A program made the translations under genes and the position numbers. From positions 21,466,464 to 21,530,463 of the forward strand of contig NC_054746.1 of the NCBI RefSeq assembly GCF_018143015.1: a stretch of 64,000 nt of DNA. The letters are read 5' to 3'. The stretch comes from Lytechinus variegatus. Taxonomy: Eukaryota > Echinodermata > Echinoidea > Temnopleuroida > Toxopneustidae. Below, piece after piece: positions 1-24,950 of this stretch. The notes under the pieces were generated by a model. It was not told the DNA's origin. It did no database searches and saw only the letters and a list, made by a program, of their open reading frames with translations. Every line of letters begins with the position of its first letter. Position 1 is the stretch's first letter.

Positions 1-717
1 TGGTATTCTTGAACTACAACCCAGTACTCACAGAGCATTAACCTCATTTTCAAGTATAAAACTAGATGTGTGTGTGTATATAAGAAATGTTACCCGATGG
101 GAAGGAAAAGGTGTCTCAAATTCGTATCACTTAAGTAATATGATATGGCATGATTCACTACAAGGTCTTTATTTCTGGACTTTGGACCTGAAATCACCAG
201 GCTTCATTATACCTCTTTGCTTTGTGTAAACACACTCACATTGATGAAGAAATAAACAAGAGTCACTCGGGTCAAGGAGTCACACGTTATTTGCATAGAA
301 TTCCAGATGATTTTTTATTGGTTTTCTCGTCAAACCAGATTTAAAAACAGTGCACAATATAAAAATTATAAAAAATATGATGCTTATTAGGTATTATTTT
401 GAATACATATTTACAGGTAAGGACTGAACATGATTATGCTGTTTTGATTCCAAAAACGGATTTAACCTTTAGAAAAAGATTTCTTCATTTTTTTTTTTGT
501 TATGATTATAAAGAGAGGGCATATATGTAGGCGAGTTGCTTGTACTAGGAGTGAAAAGGGGGAAAATCTCACTAAAAATCATTTTATTTTACTAACTTTA
601 AAGAAAACAGTCATTTCCTATTAATTGATATTGCATAAATTACATCTGAATCATATTACCAGACAGTATTTTCATTTCTCCTTTTTTTTCTCTCATCTAT
701 TATTACATATACCATAG

Positions 718-11714
<10,997 letters not shown>

Positions 11715-12159
11715 AAGCACTACCAGTAAATAGACATTTCATCCAGGCACGGCCTTTATTGTGCAACTCATCTCCTGCAAGATTATCATCTGTAAATATA
11801 AACTATAGTTTATTCCTGAGCATTGCAAATGAGCAGAGACCATTTTGATTTTCTTATTCACGTTCATCCTATGTCAGCTTTAGACACAAACACTTGCAGG
11901 AGAGTTTTGGGAAATGGATTGTTGGACGGTGTCTCTTCTTTGTGCGTGGATACAAGACACTGGAAAGCTGCAATATGGTGATCATATGGAGAGATATACT
12001 ATTTTGCTTCTGTGTAACAACACACCTTTGTGTTTATGTTTCTGAATATTTAATTCTAAATTAGAAAGGTGACAGAGTACTTCATACTGGATATTGCCAT
12101 AGCAGGATGATAACGATGAGCAATCAGGATTGTTTCATTCCAGTCTGGCATCCGACACC

Positions 12160-12440
12160 TGTATGTGAGTGTTTCTGAATGAACACTTTGTCAAACACTA
12201 TACAGAGGATATTGCAAATGGGTGGGCATTGGCAGCAGTGGTTAAGAAATGATTGGACACCATTTTGTTGCTGTCCATCATCACACCCTTTGTTTTTGAC
12301 TGGTAGATTCTTTGTGGAACACTACACAGAGGGCATTGGCAGCAGTGGTGTAAGAAATGATAGGACACCATTCTGTTGCTGTCCATCATCACACCCGTTT
12401 TTCTGACTGGTAGATTCTTCGTGGAACACTGCACAGGGTA
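12160..12440. repeat. Tandem repeat, ~107-bp unit, about 2.5 copies
   Basis: The blocks GACTGGTAGATTCTT (12298 and 12405) and GCTGTCCATCATCACACCC recur at a 107-bp spacing, preceded by a more diverged unit starting near 12160. It lies in the presumed 3' UTR of ZFYVE21. Overlapping frames through it look coding only because the unit length happens to keep them open. Confidence 0.7.
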
Positions 12441-14961
12441 CTGCATACAGCTCCACAATGATGATGGCGGTGAGAGAAGGGATTGGAGACCATTCTATTC
12501 TTTTCCAGTGAGTCAGTGCATTTGTGAGGAAGAACGCTTCTGTTTCTGGTGTAATGTACATGTACAGTGAGAGAATATAATGAACATGTATTGCTGGTGT
12601 GTATCTCTTTATAGTAGATAAAATTTCATAATTTCCAGTTTTGTCTCCTTTTCTTGGCATTTGTTATAAAACTGCCAATATTACGCTTAACAAATACCTG
12701 GGTAATGTGTTCAGGTAAAACATTTAACAACTCTGTAGATGAATAGTGGGCCTACATGTATATGGACAAATTAAAACTAGTTGTTCTAAGGACTATCAAA
12801 ATTACCATGATTGATCACTCAAAGAAAGAAATAAGTAGGAAGAGGAGTGTGAGGAAGGGGGGGGGGGAGTGAGAGAGAAAAGCTACAAATTTGGTTGTTT
12901 ATTTCTGGGCTAAATCCATTCAAATTTGATGGTGATGTCGGTGTTAAAAGCATAAATTAGGTTACCTTCACAGGCTCTTAGTCTCCAGCACCTAATGTGA
13001 GTCAAGTCATGAAAATGAATCATAATTTATTTCTCATTTTATTGCATGCTCAACACTGAGTCACACTTAGGTCCAGCCCAAAAATGAATGTGTAAAAGTG
13101 TGAAGTCAAATAATTTCTTGCCATATTTTCTGTGAATCTTCAGTGTCTAGATTCTGTGGTTATTGTATTAGATTTGATTGTTTGAGTGCTCATTTCACAG
13201 TGCACACTTTATTCACCTGTGACATGAGCATCAAAAGAGTCAAAGTTCTCTGAGGTGAATCTGTCCAGATTGTATTTTTTCTTATATATTAAAATGAACA
13301 AGGATTGTAACAAATCCTTTAAAAGAGATTGACTGCCAAGCCATAAACATAAGTTTTCATTCATGAGTGGACATTTGTAATACTGAAGAAAATTTCCCAC
13401 TTAAGTTTTGAAATGTGGTAAATGAAAGATTTCTATTTTATTACTGTAAATGTTTTCCCCATTGTTGGATTTGGCAGTGGAGTTGCTGGATGTCCATGTG
13501 TCAGTAATATACTGTAGCAATAGTATTGAATCCTGGATGTTTTATCCTTGGTTCTGCCATACAAATATAACAGCTTAAAGATGATCCTTAATTTTTCCTT
13601 GTCCCGAAACAAAAAGTGATCATGGTGAGCAGCCATTTGGGAGGACTAATGAGAAAACCTGTACATTGAAATTATGATAGATCATTGTTTTGATGGTCTG
13701 ATACACAGGTTTTCTATTGTTCTGTCCTGTTGTCATGACGTCATCTGGGAGTGCTCTATTGTAGCAGTCGATTGCATGATTGGTCACAAAGATTAATACC
13801 AGGCTCTGATTTACCCAAGCATTTTTTTTTTAACCAGGTAAATCATGATATCAAAGATTCTTACTGAAGTGTGGATTTTCGTAGGAAGAATGGTTAGGGA
13901 TGCATTATTTGTTGTAAATAATAATATTATGGTCTACTCATACATATTTCTTGCATGTGAAATCAGTTCTCAGATATTTTCAGTGTGATCAGGCTCTCTT
14001 GCTAGAATCTGAAGAAGAAAAGTTTTCATGCTTAAAATCAAAGAAAAAAGTAGGATTATGGAGAAAAAATGCTAGTATGAAACATCTGCACTGATCTTGA
14101 CATTTCTAAAGAAACCAGAATAATTAAATAATACCTGTTAAAGAAAACATAAAGAAGCATCTACATGTGAGATCACTACAATAGGTAGTGTAGATGTCTG
14201 TTTGTCAGTTATGGAAATATAAATGACTTTACATGAAAATATAAGAAATTTGTATTCATAAGACGAGAACACTAATAAAGTCTACATGATCAGGATTGTT
14301 TTTATCCTCCTTGTCCTGGATTAGTAATAATTTTCTAATTGATATAAATATTGCAAGGTTGGGAATGATGTTTGATTGGATGAGTAGTAACAAATTGCGC
14401 AGTTGTTGAACAGCTTGTAAAACTCAATTGAATTTAAACTAAAAATGCACATTGTCTCACATTTGCGCATTAGATTGTCCTTAAATTAATGAAATAAAAA
14501 CCATTTACATATCATGCAGATAAGATATGTTGTTTGTATCTTAAACATTACTATTGGTTCATTGTTTATAGGTTATAAATATGATTATGAAATACCTGTA
14601 AATACAATTTATGATATATATATGCTATATTCATTGTGTTCAAATTCTAATTATTTTTTGGTAATATTTTGAAAAATAGAGCATGCTTTATCACATTGGA
14701 GGAAGATGGTGCACAATAATGCCTTATTTTTCAGTTTAATTTTGTTCAATCGTGGCAATGTTTATGTGTGCCTTTCTAGATACCTATAAAGTATAATTTT
14801 GTCTTAATCTTAAATTTCTTGTTTTTTGGTATTCACCAATTTATGTGGCAACAAGAAAACTGCTGAATTTCTATTTTAGCTGCTATGCATTTGTTTTATA
14901 TCCATAGAATATCACTTCATGCATTATTTTGTATTGGCAGTGGTGTATATTTACAGAATAG

Positions 14962-15162
14962 GGATAGGCTCGCATGCCTCTGGGCAATAGTACTGAATTT
15001 TACTTTTGCGAGCCCTGGCCCACGGAAAAACCGTTTTCTTACTCTTTTCTTTTTCATTTCTACTTTATCTATATTTAATTATTCAATTTCAAATTGTATT
15101 TATGTAATTGCATTGTACAATTTTTGTATGTTTTTATGGCCAAATAAATAATAATAATAATA
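14962..15162 (+). mobile_element. Possible LINE 3' end with (AAT)n tail
   Basis: A segment reading GCCTCTGGGCAATAG through TGGCCCACGG, followed by a T-rich stretch and then AAATAAATAATAATAATAAT. The step from GC-richer sequence to a short 3' simple repeat resembles a 5'-truncated non-LTR retrotransposon end. No reverse transcriptase frame is present, so the call is tentative. Confidence 0.3.
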
Positions 15163-16046
15163 ATTTCATATTCAGATTCCTATAGGTTCAATAATGTTCA
15201 TGTATAGTTACATTCAAGTCAAGTAACAGATTGTAATGGCAATATGAAATAAATTATGATAACGTATGGAGAGATAATGCATAAGTTGAAGGTTTATGTG
15301 CTCTATTAATTTCTTTTTCTTTTGGGTCAGACATTTGAATTAGTTCAGATAATAATTATGCTTTCCAAATTCGATTAGCATGTTTGGTCATTGGAGAAAA
15401 GCTCTCCACTATGTTCTGTACAGTCCTTTGTAAAAAAAAAACGTGGTACACAGAATACTTTTTGTGGCGGTCTTTAAAAAATGTGGAGCAATATGTGATG
15501 CGATACACGTAAAATTATCCAGAGTTGTTTCAGAAAGGATTAGTGGGGCATGCTTAGACATCAATCTGCACAGTATAGTATTCATCATGCATCTAGCAAG
15601 TTAAGAGCGACTTTCAGTCACAGTTTAAATCTTTATGAACACTCGCCTGGTCATGTTTAAAGTCATAACATAGATATACTGACAAAAACCCCGTTGTATT
15701 ATGTTTATATATATCTTCAGTATTATTTTTAAAATAAGTTATGTACTCAAATGCAGATAAATCCTGTACAATGTCGGAATGGGCCCCTTACATAAAGCTA
15801 TTTAGCGATTGATTGTGGGGCTTATTTCTAGGATTAATTACGTACATATTATTTTGCATGATCAGTCATATAAACCAGCCCCATGAACAATCGTTAAAGG
15901 TAAATGAAAGTAGTTGCAGTAAACACTGATTTCATGAGAAAGTCTGTAAGACAAGGCTTGTCGGTATATCATTGAGGATCTAGATCTGGTACAGTTACAT
16001 AAACTGAACTTTGTGATATCTTGAAATCTACGCTGAAAAATGTTCA

Positions 16047-16290
16047 GACTGAAGATCCCCAACACAGATAAGCGCACGTGGGACAGTATAATTATTGCTT
16101 TGAATGTCGGGCCCGATGCTTTACCCGAATCCTGTGCTTATTTGCTGATTTCTCAGCAATTACACAATTTCTTCCAGAATCCTTTGGCACATACGTTTTA
16201 TTTATACAGACACACACTTATGTGGTCATTTTATTGGATTCTGTACGAACTCATTTTGATATCGTTACCAAAACTAGCATTTACCTTTAA
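16047..16290 (+). repeat. Dispersed repeat, copy 1 of 2
   Basis: Shares ordered blocks with 33322-33550: CTGAAGATC.CCAACACA, GTGGTCATTTTA.TGGATTCT, and ACTAGCATTTA near the end. The two copies are clearly diverged, with indels in the middle. No terminal structure was recognised and the family is unknown. Short reading frames across it are probably fortuitous. Confidence 0.55.
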
Positions 16291-17047
16291 CCTTTATATT
16301 AGGGGACCATGGCCTACTTTCCTTCTGTCACTATCAGCTTGCAGTCTAAACCCATTTAGACAAAAGCAGAAATTAGTGGTTTAGCCTAGTGTTGATATTC
16401 TGAAGGAGCACAAATTGTAACAGACTTGTCACTTGTGAAATCAACTTGTACACCCTTGAATGAACATATGAGATTTATTTTGTTTCTACATTATACATTT
16501 TATTAGTACAATGATTATAATTAATATCAGATGAACTTATCAGTGAAATGTTAATATTGTAGTCTCAAAGTTACCCAATTATGTCTGTAATAATTTGTTT
16601 GGCTAACCTGTTAAATTGTGCCATTTACATGTAGGCATCAAAACAATATTATTTATATTTTATCTGCACTTTTATTAGCAATTTAACTTTTGAAATGTAA
16701 TGTAAAAGTATTAATACATTTATTGTAGCTGTAAAATAGTAATGTCTGATAGTACTTTATTGTTAAAAATAAAATGATTATTGCCAAGTTAAAATATGTC
16801 AAGTGTCTTGGGTATTTTCATTGAATGATCCTTTTTTTTCTTCAATTCTATGCATGACCTGACATAAAAACATGACACTTGTTTTGCAGTTCATCTTTGG
16901 GGGAAATATCTTATATTCTCTAAATTGCACATCTAAAGCTGTTTCAGTGTTTCAATTACTAGAAGCCCAAAAGTGATAACTCCTTTTTGCCTTGGAGGTA
17001 AATCATAACAAAGGACCTAAGAAAACAAATGGTAAAGATGGATCTGT

Positions 17048-17514
17048 CAGGGTTCCCGGCCCATCAAGGAAATCAGAAGAAAAAAAAATTTACTTTTTTT
17101 TCAGTCAGGGAAAAATCAGGGAATTTGATACAGAAAGATACCTCAAATCAGGGGGAAATGCCTCAAATAAGGGAAAAATCAGGGAATTTGATTAAAAAAA
17201 TACCTCAAATCAGGGGAAAATGCCTCAAATGAGGGAAAACCAGGGAATCTTGATCACCCCAAAAGTTGAAAGCATGTTAGTCAGACTCTGTTATATTTTG
17301 TTGCATATCCAAACAACATCCATTGAATGACTGGTTATGGTGGTACTAATTAGTCTTACATTAATTGTTTTTATACTGAAAATACATGTAATCCACTGCA
17401 AGAACTTAGAAAACATGCAAAATTGGGAATGGGTTTAATTAATTATCAGGGAATTTTCAAACTTCATCAGGGAAAAATCAGGGAATCCTGTTTTCTTAAA
17501 AAGCGGGGAACCCT
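17048..17514. mobile_element. Short-TIR repeat with TCAGGGAA internal repeats
   Basis: Begins CAGGGTTCCC and ends GGGGAACCCTA, a short inverted terminal repeat. The interior has repeated phrases such as ATCAGGGAATTTGAT and CCTCAAATCAGGGG at roughly 70-bp spacing. No reliable target duplication. The CAGGG terminus is compatible with a hAT-derived non-autonomous element, but this is only a guess. Confidence 0.45.
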
Positions 17515-19020
17515 ATTCTGTGGTACCTTGCATATAACTCAGTAGTCTATGAGGGAAACATCATCTATACTGTACACACATTTCTTATAATTAAAGGATA
17601 AAGGACATGATAATTCTTTGAACTTGATTTATTTAAGCACTTCATTTTTATACCATATATGTATGGCATGTTTTTTTTAAGCATGGATGGTCAATCAGTT
17701 CATGTTCCCATTCTTCTTAGTTTTACAAAATATTAAAGATGGAACATATTGTAAATCTGAGAATGAAACTTGTATGGTGTCCTGTAAATAAATCAAATTT
17801 CCATCAAATTGGTGCTAGACATTACTTTTGTCCTGTGAGCCAAAGAACATGGATGAAATTATAACAGGTCATTGAGACAAAAATATAAACACCTTATGCC
17901 TTCCATTGTAATATAGATATATTTTATTCAATGCAGCATACATCATGTAAAAATATGTATTTTCCATTCTCTCCATTAGCCTATTAAGGGAGCTACAGAT
18001 TTCATAACCTAGCCCATGACACAGAATCTTCCCCTTATTCATGTAAAAAATAACCCTGATTTCTCCAAATCAAAAGACTCCACATCATGAATGAGACAAA
18101 TAAAGCTCCCAATTAACAAAAGTTGGATGATACATGTATGCATAAACAAAGGAACATTCCATCATCATTGGAATAAGGCTAGTTCAGACATGGTATGACA
18201 TGGCTTAGCAATCAAGGCACCATAACAAAACACTGCTATATCTTTGATCAGGAGTCACATCTCTCCCACATTCCTCAATTGTTTTGTCTTTGGTGAATGT
18301 CACAGCAATGAAAAGACAGTTGCAGAATTCTGGAGTGAAAAACACGGCTCTGGTGTTTGGTATAGTGCCTATTAAAGCTCAATGGCAATTTGTGACATAA
18401 TGTAGTTGATGGGATATGAGGTGACACAAAACCAAAGCTGTGCCAGATATTATAATGTGAAGTTTCATAATGAGAAGGGGAATTAAAAATCATTACAGAG
18501 TGGTTTTATTTCAAATCACAGTCGCAAAATAGGATTTAATTTTTTTATGGGGGGGGGGGTGATTGAAGTCAGGGTCCCATATCACATAGGTTTCAATAGA
18601 TTCTGGATATGAGAGAGCAATTCGGACTGGTTTCGTTCAGAGATTTGAACTAACCATGCATGCAACAAATAATTGGCTATTACCACTCGATGATTATAAT
18701 ATTTAAATGGTATTGCCAAATACAGTCTGAACAAATGACAACTTGTCCTTGCCAAAATATATCATATACATGGTACATCATTTTCTTTCTCAGTCTTGAT
18801 TTTCTGTATACATGCAAATTGACAATTTGCCTCCTTCCTGCAAAATCTTGAGACCATCTCATACAGGAGCCAGTACAAAACCAGACAGATCTTTCTTGAG
18901 ACTGTAGTGTAGACCTCAAGATTGGATGCCCCAAAAAACTTGGCCTTGACCATCTGATTTGGTTTCTCACAGTGAATGTGGATCATACAGATCTTTACTG
19001 GGCTTGTTACTGGACTATCC
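17515..19020. other. Non-coding stretch, nothing recognised
   Basis: AT-rich sequence with a G run near 18549. No gene, RNA or repeat structure could be supported, except that its right part may be the 3' UTR of the putative minus-strand exon at 19021-19137. Confidence 0.4.
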
Positions 19021-19137
19021 TCAGCCTTTCAGAGCTTGTTCTACATCCTGTAGGTCCTGGTCTATCACCCTCTTGTTATGCTTCTGTTTTATGTTTGCAT
19101 CCACTCTGGGAAGATCCTCCCTGATCCTTACAGCTCT
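19021..19137 (-). CDS. Possible orphan terminal exon (unknown protein)
   Basis: On the minus strand a pyrimidine-rich tract ending TTTCTTAG precedes 38 in-frame codons starting RAVRIREDLPRVD and ending DVEQALKG, then TGA (19021-19023). The peptide is highly charged, helix-like and heptad-compatible, as in a coiled-coil C-terminus. I do not recognise the protein. No upstream exon was found on this strand between 19.2 and 28 kb. It could be the last exon of a gene with long introns, a pseudogene scrap, or chance. The clean acceptor plus a biased residue mix are the only support. Confidence 0.3.
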   Translation of the reverse strand, partial: RAVRIREDLPRVDANIKQKHNKRVIDQDLQDVEQALKG

Positions 19138-20078
19138 CTAAGAAATAAAACAAAAACAATATTCTCTTCTAATAGATTGTTTTTTTAAAATACAATTACA
19201 AACACCATTGGTTGGGCTGTTGAATATTCAAGATAAAATATCTTCTTTTATCTACTTTTGACTGTATAAAGAAGAATAGAAATTATATCTTACCTAAGTG
19301 TTATGAATACTTCCACTCATTAAAGACTGGCTGAAGATGTTTGATACAACATGCATATTTCAAGGCTTGTTGTATTAAACATCAGGTTATCGCATCGGGT
19401 CGGGCAATCCGGTATACCCGACCATTTGAGAAAAATACCACCTAGATTCCCAAAACATTCGATCCATTTTACCCGACCATTAGAGAATTTTGCTATAATT
19501 ACGAAGGACGAATTACGTTGCAGCTCATCATTATTGGGTCATCTTGTCAACCCCCTCTTAGCAAAAAGCTAGATCCGCCACTAATAATTATTTCAGCCCG
19601 AAAAACATCTGAAACACATGGTCGAATTAAAGGTCAATGTATTTAAAGTCACTCCTCTGTAAATAGTAAAAAGTTATTCAGATAGTTCATTTATTTTCTT
19701 TCCAATAATGCCGCTTTATAAAATTTGGATCACCCATTACCAAGCAAAAGCCATTGCAAAAATGGGTGAACTTATCTTTTTTGACCAAAAAACTATAAAC
19801 AGAAAGAAGCCCATAAAGCAAGAAAAAAAGTCAAACAAAATCAGGTAAAACTTGTGAGAACTTTCAACAATATAGCAAGAAACCATAGATCTAGAAAATC
19901 TCCACATAAGTGAGTGTTAGCAAATGTAAATCCAAAATATAGAAATATCTAACTGCGCATGACTTTGGATACACTGTGAAAGCTAATTGTGTAATGTCAC
20001 AAGAATTTGTTTATGCCTTTTAGGGTCTGTGAGTATGATGAATAAATAGGAATGTTATGTGGGTTGCCTAATGTTTAA

Positions 20079-20673
20079 AGGGGAATCCAGCCTTGGCCTT
20101 AAACAGTTGTGTTGGGAAGGAGAAAAATAAATTAAACAGAATGGTGAAAGTTTGAAAGAAATCGGCCAAGCAGTAAAGAAAGTTATTGTTACTTTAAAAT
20201 TGAAATCACTAATACTATGTAGATTCTAAATTGGCAACTGGGTAATTAAATTATGACAAGGGGCAAGGACAACTTTCCTATTAGCCATGTACTTTATTAT
20301 CAGGGATTTGTGGTTTTCTCATAAGTACCCATTCCCCCGGGGCAGTAATCTTAATATATCCCAGGTAGTATACTGTTTATGTCCTCATGAAAGAAAAATA
20401 TAATTTGAAATAAAACTTTTGGGAAAAATGACATTTTAGCCATAACATGTATTGGAGTCCATGGAAGAGTAGTCCTTGCCTTACATCACTATGACATCAC
20501 ATATGCAGCCAATTTGAAGTCTCCATGGGTAAAGTGATCACCAATATTTACAACTTTTAAAAATTCATAACTTTCTTGTTGTTTGTCCAATATTGTCCAA
20601 ACCTTTACCTATCAACTTGTCTGATTTTTCTTTTCCTTATAAAAACAAGTTTTTATTTGGGTTGGATTCCCCT
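20079..20673 (+). mobile_element. TTAA-flanked MITE family A, copy 1
   Basis: Terminal inverted repeats AGGGGAATCC and GGATTCCCCT are each flanked by TTAA (20075-20078 and 20674-20677). The 595-bp body has no coding frame. A second copy in the opposite orientation is at 59819-60422 and aligns over its whole length. TTAA duplications are typical of piggyBac and Kolobok elements; which of these mobilised it cannot be told from the ends alone. Confidence 0.85.
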
Positions 20674-20904
20674 TTAATGGTACATAGCCCCAGCTCGATC
20701 ACTGGTTCACTCCTTTGGGCTGTAATAATCCAATATTCCCAGTGTACTCCATCCCATCAACCAGTTACTTGACCCAAGTATCAATTGATCAAATATTTCA
20801 GTAGTGCATTTATTGATTGATTAGAATATTTTGGCTAATTTGGTTTCTTACATACATGTACTGTCAAATATTTGCTGGAAAAAAATTTGATTTTACATCA
20901 AAGA

Positions 20905-21085
20905 TCAGGGAAAAAAAATCACACGGGGGCTCAGGGCGAATTTGCCACCGAAATGCCCTATAGAGCCCTGGAAAACTAAAAAAGAGCCCCTGAAATTCAC
21001 ATAGTAAACTTTAATACAATGTGGCAAAGTTGGTCTGGTGAGCTCATAAATAGCCCTGGGGAAAATAATTATTTTTTTCCCTGTC
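20905..21085. repeat. Dispersed repeat family B, copy 1
   Basis: Shares ordered blocks with 47688-47870: GATCAGGGAAAA, then AGAGC.CTGGAAAACTAA, then GCCCCTGAAAT, then a T-rich stretch. Unclassified. The minus-strand frame over it is not a gene. Confidence 0.5.
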
Positions 21086-21352
21086 AAAGATAATGACATT
21101 TTTGGAAACTGTGAATTGGGGCGGAAAGTGTATTGGATTGATTTTTGTTGGTGTCAGCTGACTTTATAATGCCTCTGTGGTATCATCAGGCTATTATTAT
21201 GAGTATGTCTCTGCTTTCACTGCTCACAGACACAGCTTGAGATGAGCATTCAGCCAATCATCTATGAAAGTCTCATACTGATCCAAAGTACATGTACCTG
21301 ATTGAATCATTTCCTAATAGAAATATCATTCTTCTAGGGTGATATTGAGAAT

Positions 21353-21660
21353 AAGGAGCGTTGTGGCCCAGTGGATTAGTCTCCGGACTTTGAAACAGGG
21401 GGTTGTGGGTTCGAATCCCAGCCATGGCGTAATTTCCTTCAGCAAGAAATTAATCCACATTGTGCTGCACTCAACCCAGGTGAGGTGAATGGGTACCTGG
21501 CAGGAATTTATTCCTTGAAATGCGTGTGCGCTGTAATCATAGTAATTACGGCAGCCAAGCTACAGCTGGGGTAATAATATCCAAGTCCTTTGGAAGCGCA
21601 TAGAGACATTATTCATAATTGTGATATGCGCTATACAAGAACTATATATTATTATTATTA
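21353..21660 (+). mobile_element. tRNA-derived SINE, copy 1
   Basis: The head has pol III promoter boxes: A box in GTGGCCCAGTGGATTAGT and B box GGTTCGAATCCC about 45 bp later. The body contains CAACCCAGGTGAGGTGAATG and TGGGTACCTGGCA. The tail is ATTATTATTATTA. A second copy of the same family is at 24951-25250. Confidence 0.85.
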
Positions 21661-23383
21661 AGGGATTTTTTAAATTGTACTGATTTAGCACTTAGAGAAT
21701 TAATGGAGCAACTAAAGAAATGAGCTTTTTGTTGCAAAAGCTGGGCTCCATATTGAAATGTGCAGTAATTAGTCTATTATAGTTTTATTATGTTAAAACC
21801 CATTCAAGTCCGAGGGCAACAGATTTCCAATATGAATTTATTTTCAAAAAGAAAAAGCAAGCATGCATTCCATCAATCTGTTCAATGGGCCAATAAATTG
21901 TTTCTGCTGTTCAGCTGATCAATCACCTGTGTAATGATTTTATTTAAATGTTGCAAAGTTAAGATGTGCACAAACAATGTGGAACATACCTCTTCTTTTT
22001 TCTTCCTAGACATTAGAAACTAATGGCATATATGTATCTAATTTCTGCAGAAGATGGATTGTGCCCAATTTGAAGTAGGCCTATCCGTTATTAACAATTT
22101 GAGAATGTAAAGCTGCCAAGATCAAATTATTTCATAGCTAAGTGATAAAGGTGCTTTCATTAAATGGACTTCCCATTAAGCAAACAACAAACAAACCTAA
22201 AAGCATAAAACTTTAGAATATGCCCCCCCCCCCCGGAAATAATATAAAATAACTCACACAATTAATATTAACCTCTTGTTTACCCTAATTAATATACTTT
22301 GTATAAATCTATTTGCAGTATGCTTCACTGCTATTTTGGTAAATATTTTCAGCTAAATGAATAAGGGTTGTTAATGATATTGAATTGAGCTTTCTTTTGG
22401 TTGCAAGTACTAGTGTGCTGTGTGTTAAAGTTCTTTGATGGAGAATGGTAAGTCTACCAGCACATCATTCTTTATTTAAAGGTGTCAAGTTTTCACAGCT
22501 CAAAAAGTAAAGAATACGTAGAAATAATGGGTTACAAAAACATCAAAACACAGACTGTAAAAGAAGGAGCATTGGAAGTGAAAATAGTAGTAGCAGTAGG
22601 AGTAGTAGTGGTAGTAGTAGTAGTGGTATGAGTAGAAGTAGTAGTAGTTAGTAGCAAGAAGTTTCTATGACTGGAGCTCCATCAGGCAACAAATTTATTC
22701 AAACAGCTGTTCATTTCTAAAGAAGCACAAAAAAAGATAGGCAGTTAAGACCTTTTTGATGTCCGCCTTTGAAGCTGCCAGTTTCAGTGAAGAAATCCGA
22801 GGAGTAAAATTTTACGAATATCCATTTGGATAAATTTTCCATCTTTTATATTAATAAACAAATAGAAATTTGTACGCATGACAAGACATCAATAACCAAG
22901 CACTATTACGCTGAGATATTTGCCCAGATTATATCAATTTCCCTTTAATTAGTGGAAAAAGGAAGAATTTGACTTTTACTGAAACCAGATTTAAACACTT
23001 TTCTGATTGTTTGCGGCAAATGAAAATTTCAAATGTGGTTGATGGAAATTGCTATTCATTATGCCAGATGAGTGCCCGCACATGCCCAGTCGAGGAAATT
23101 TTAGTCATATTTCAGGACATATTGCATACTTTATTTTCGCATGCCTCCAAATAATGTACTACACATATAACCAGACCAGATGCGGCAATACAGTAATTAT
23201 CATCACAATAGCATATTTCCTTTTATATATGACCTATAGCTGCGGAGTCATGCGGGAATCATTTGTCTACACAATTGCAAGAGATGTTGAGCAAATTGCA
23301 TGCCTGACATACTTTCTGCTGGCGGCTTTGAAGCTTGTTCAAAGGGATTTTGTTTGCTGTTACATCTCATTTAAACCTCCTTG
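21661..23383. other. Non-coding stretch with imperfect (GTA)n
   Basis: No gene was supported. An imperfect GTA/GTAGTA run lies at about 22588-22655, and a C10-12 run near 22225. Frames at 22969-23390 have no homology I recognise. Confidence 0.4.
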
Positions 23384-23516
<133 letters not shown>

Positions 23517-24950
23517 ATTTAGACATATTTTAAACATGTATTTTTCTGGTTTTAGTGTGGTACGGTATGTCACTGACACATCTCCCGTAGGAATAGCGTG
23601 CCAAAATTGAATTTTTGGTTGTTTTGGCTTCAATAGGGTCTCCTTAGACCAAAAATGATGGGGGTCAAATTTTCAGATCCCTCCTTCCCTTTGTGGGGGG
23701 TCCTTTTTGGCGCCATATTGGCCTGTACAAAGCCCAATAGGATAATCCATTGTTTTCAACCTTATTTCTCACTTTTCTTTGCCAATTATATTTTAAAGTT
23801 GTCTGAGGTGTATGAGAATGAATATTTGATGATGTTGTGATGTCAATGTTTTTTAACTTTTACCATACGGGGGCGGACTTTACGAAAAATGCCCAAAAAT
23901 TGTAAAATATTGCCCCCAAAAATTATTTTTCCCTTTTTTTGCACTAAAATTAGGACAAAAGGATTACAAAATGAAATGAATATGTCTTGTTATACAATCC
24001 AACAACAGAGAAATATATCACATGTAATGTATATCATTATTTTTGGTCAATTGATGTAAAAATCATCCCCAATTCAGGATTTTATGCAGTGAAAACCTTA
24101 CTACAACACTAGAGGGCGCCATAACTTATGATAAGCACTTCCCTAAAAAAAATCAAATTCTAGGCACTGTAATTTTATCAATAAATTTGAAAGCTGACAC
24201 ATTTCAAGAGCAATTATTTCCAATGCCGATTCATAGTATGGGCATCTACTTTGTTTTGATTCTCGCCCCCCCCCCCCCCCCCCGTAGGGGGGGGGTGAGA
24301 TTTTAGCCCAAGGCTGCCTTGGGCTAAAATGAAAAAATCCTGGATTTTTTTGGTTACTTAAGTGACCTTAATTTGGTTTCTATTCAAATATTTTTAAGGG
24401 TGACGAAGTATATCGGGAAAAGTTACAAGGACCCAGAAATCCAAGATGGCTTCCAAAAATGGAGTTTAAAATGGCTGTTGATACTTTAAATGGACATAGC
24501 ACATTTTATATACCTGAGATAGATGGAATCGCTGTCTAGACCATGGTTTCAACGATCATAATTGGGACAAGAATACCGTTTCCTTTCTTTATTTATTTAA
24601 CTTTTGGAGGCCATCTTGGACTCAACATACCAGGACAGTCGGTGGTCCGGTATGTTAAAAAATCCAAGATGGCTTCCAAAAATGGAGTTTGAAATTGCTG
24701 TTGCTGCTTGAAAAACCGATATAGTTTGTTCAATATCCGGTAATATGAATGTGTGTGACTACCATGGAAAAGTGAGTCTAATAATACATTAGAATAAGTT
24801 ACAAGGAGAGTCGTTGGTCGAGTATGTTAAACAATAGAGTATAAAATAGCCACTGTTATTTACAAGTGGACATGTAATATCCATCAAGAATATGGTTTCA
24901 TGTTTAAACCATGATTTTTAAAGTCAGAAAATTAGTTACAACTGTTCGAG

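Larger units (their letters stand above)
11715..17047 (+). other. ZFYVE21 3' UTR and downstream non-coding DNA
   Basis: No convincing exon was seen. The transcript end is not fixed: A-rich signals such as AATAAA occur at several places (near 15145 and 16768). It contains a short tandem repeat (12160-12440), a possible LINE tail (14962-15162) and one copy of a dispersed repeat (16047-16290). The rest is AT-rich sequence without recognisable structure. Confidence 0.5.

Noticed and set aside
12179-12660. Several overlapping frames with the repeated peptide FCCCPSSHP
   Set aside because: Produced by the 107-bp tandem repeat in the ZFYVE21 3' region; they have no homology and contradict each other in strand.
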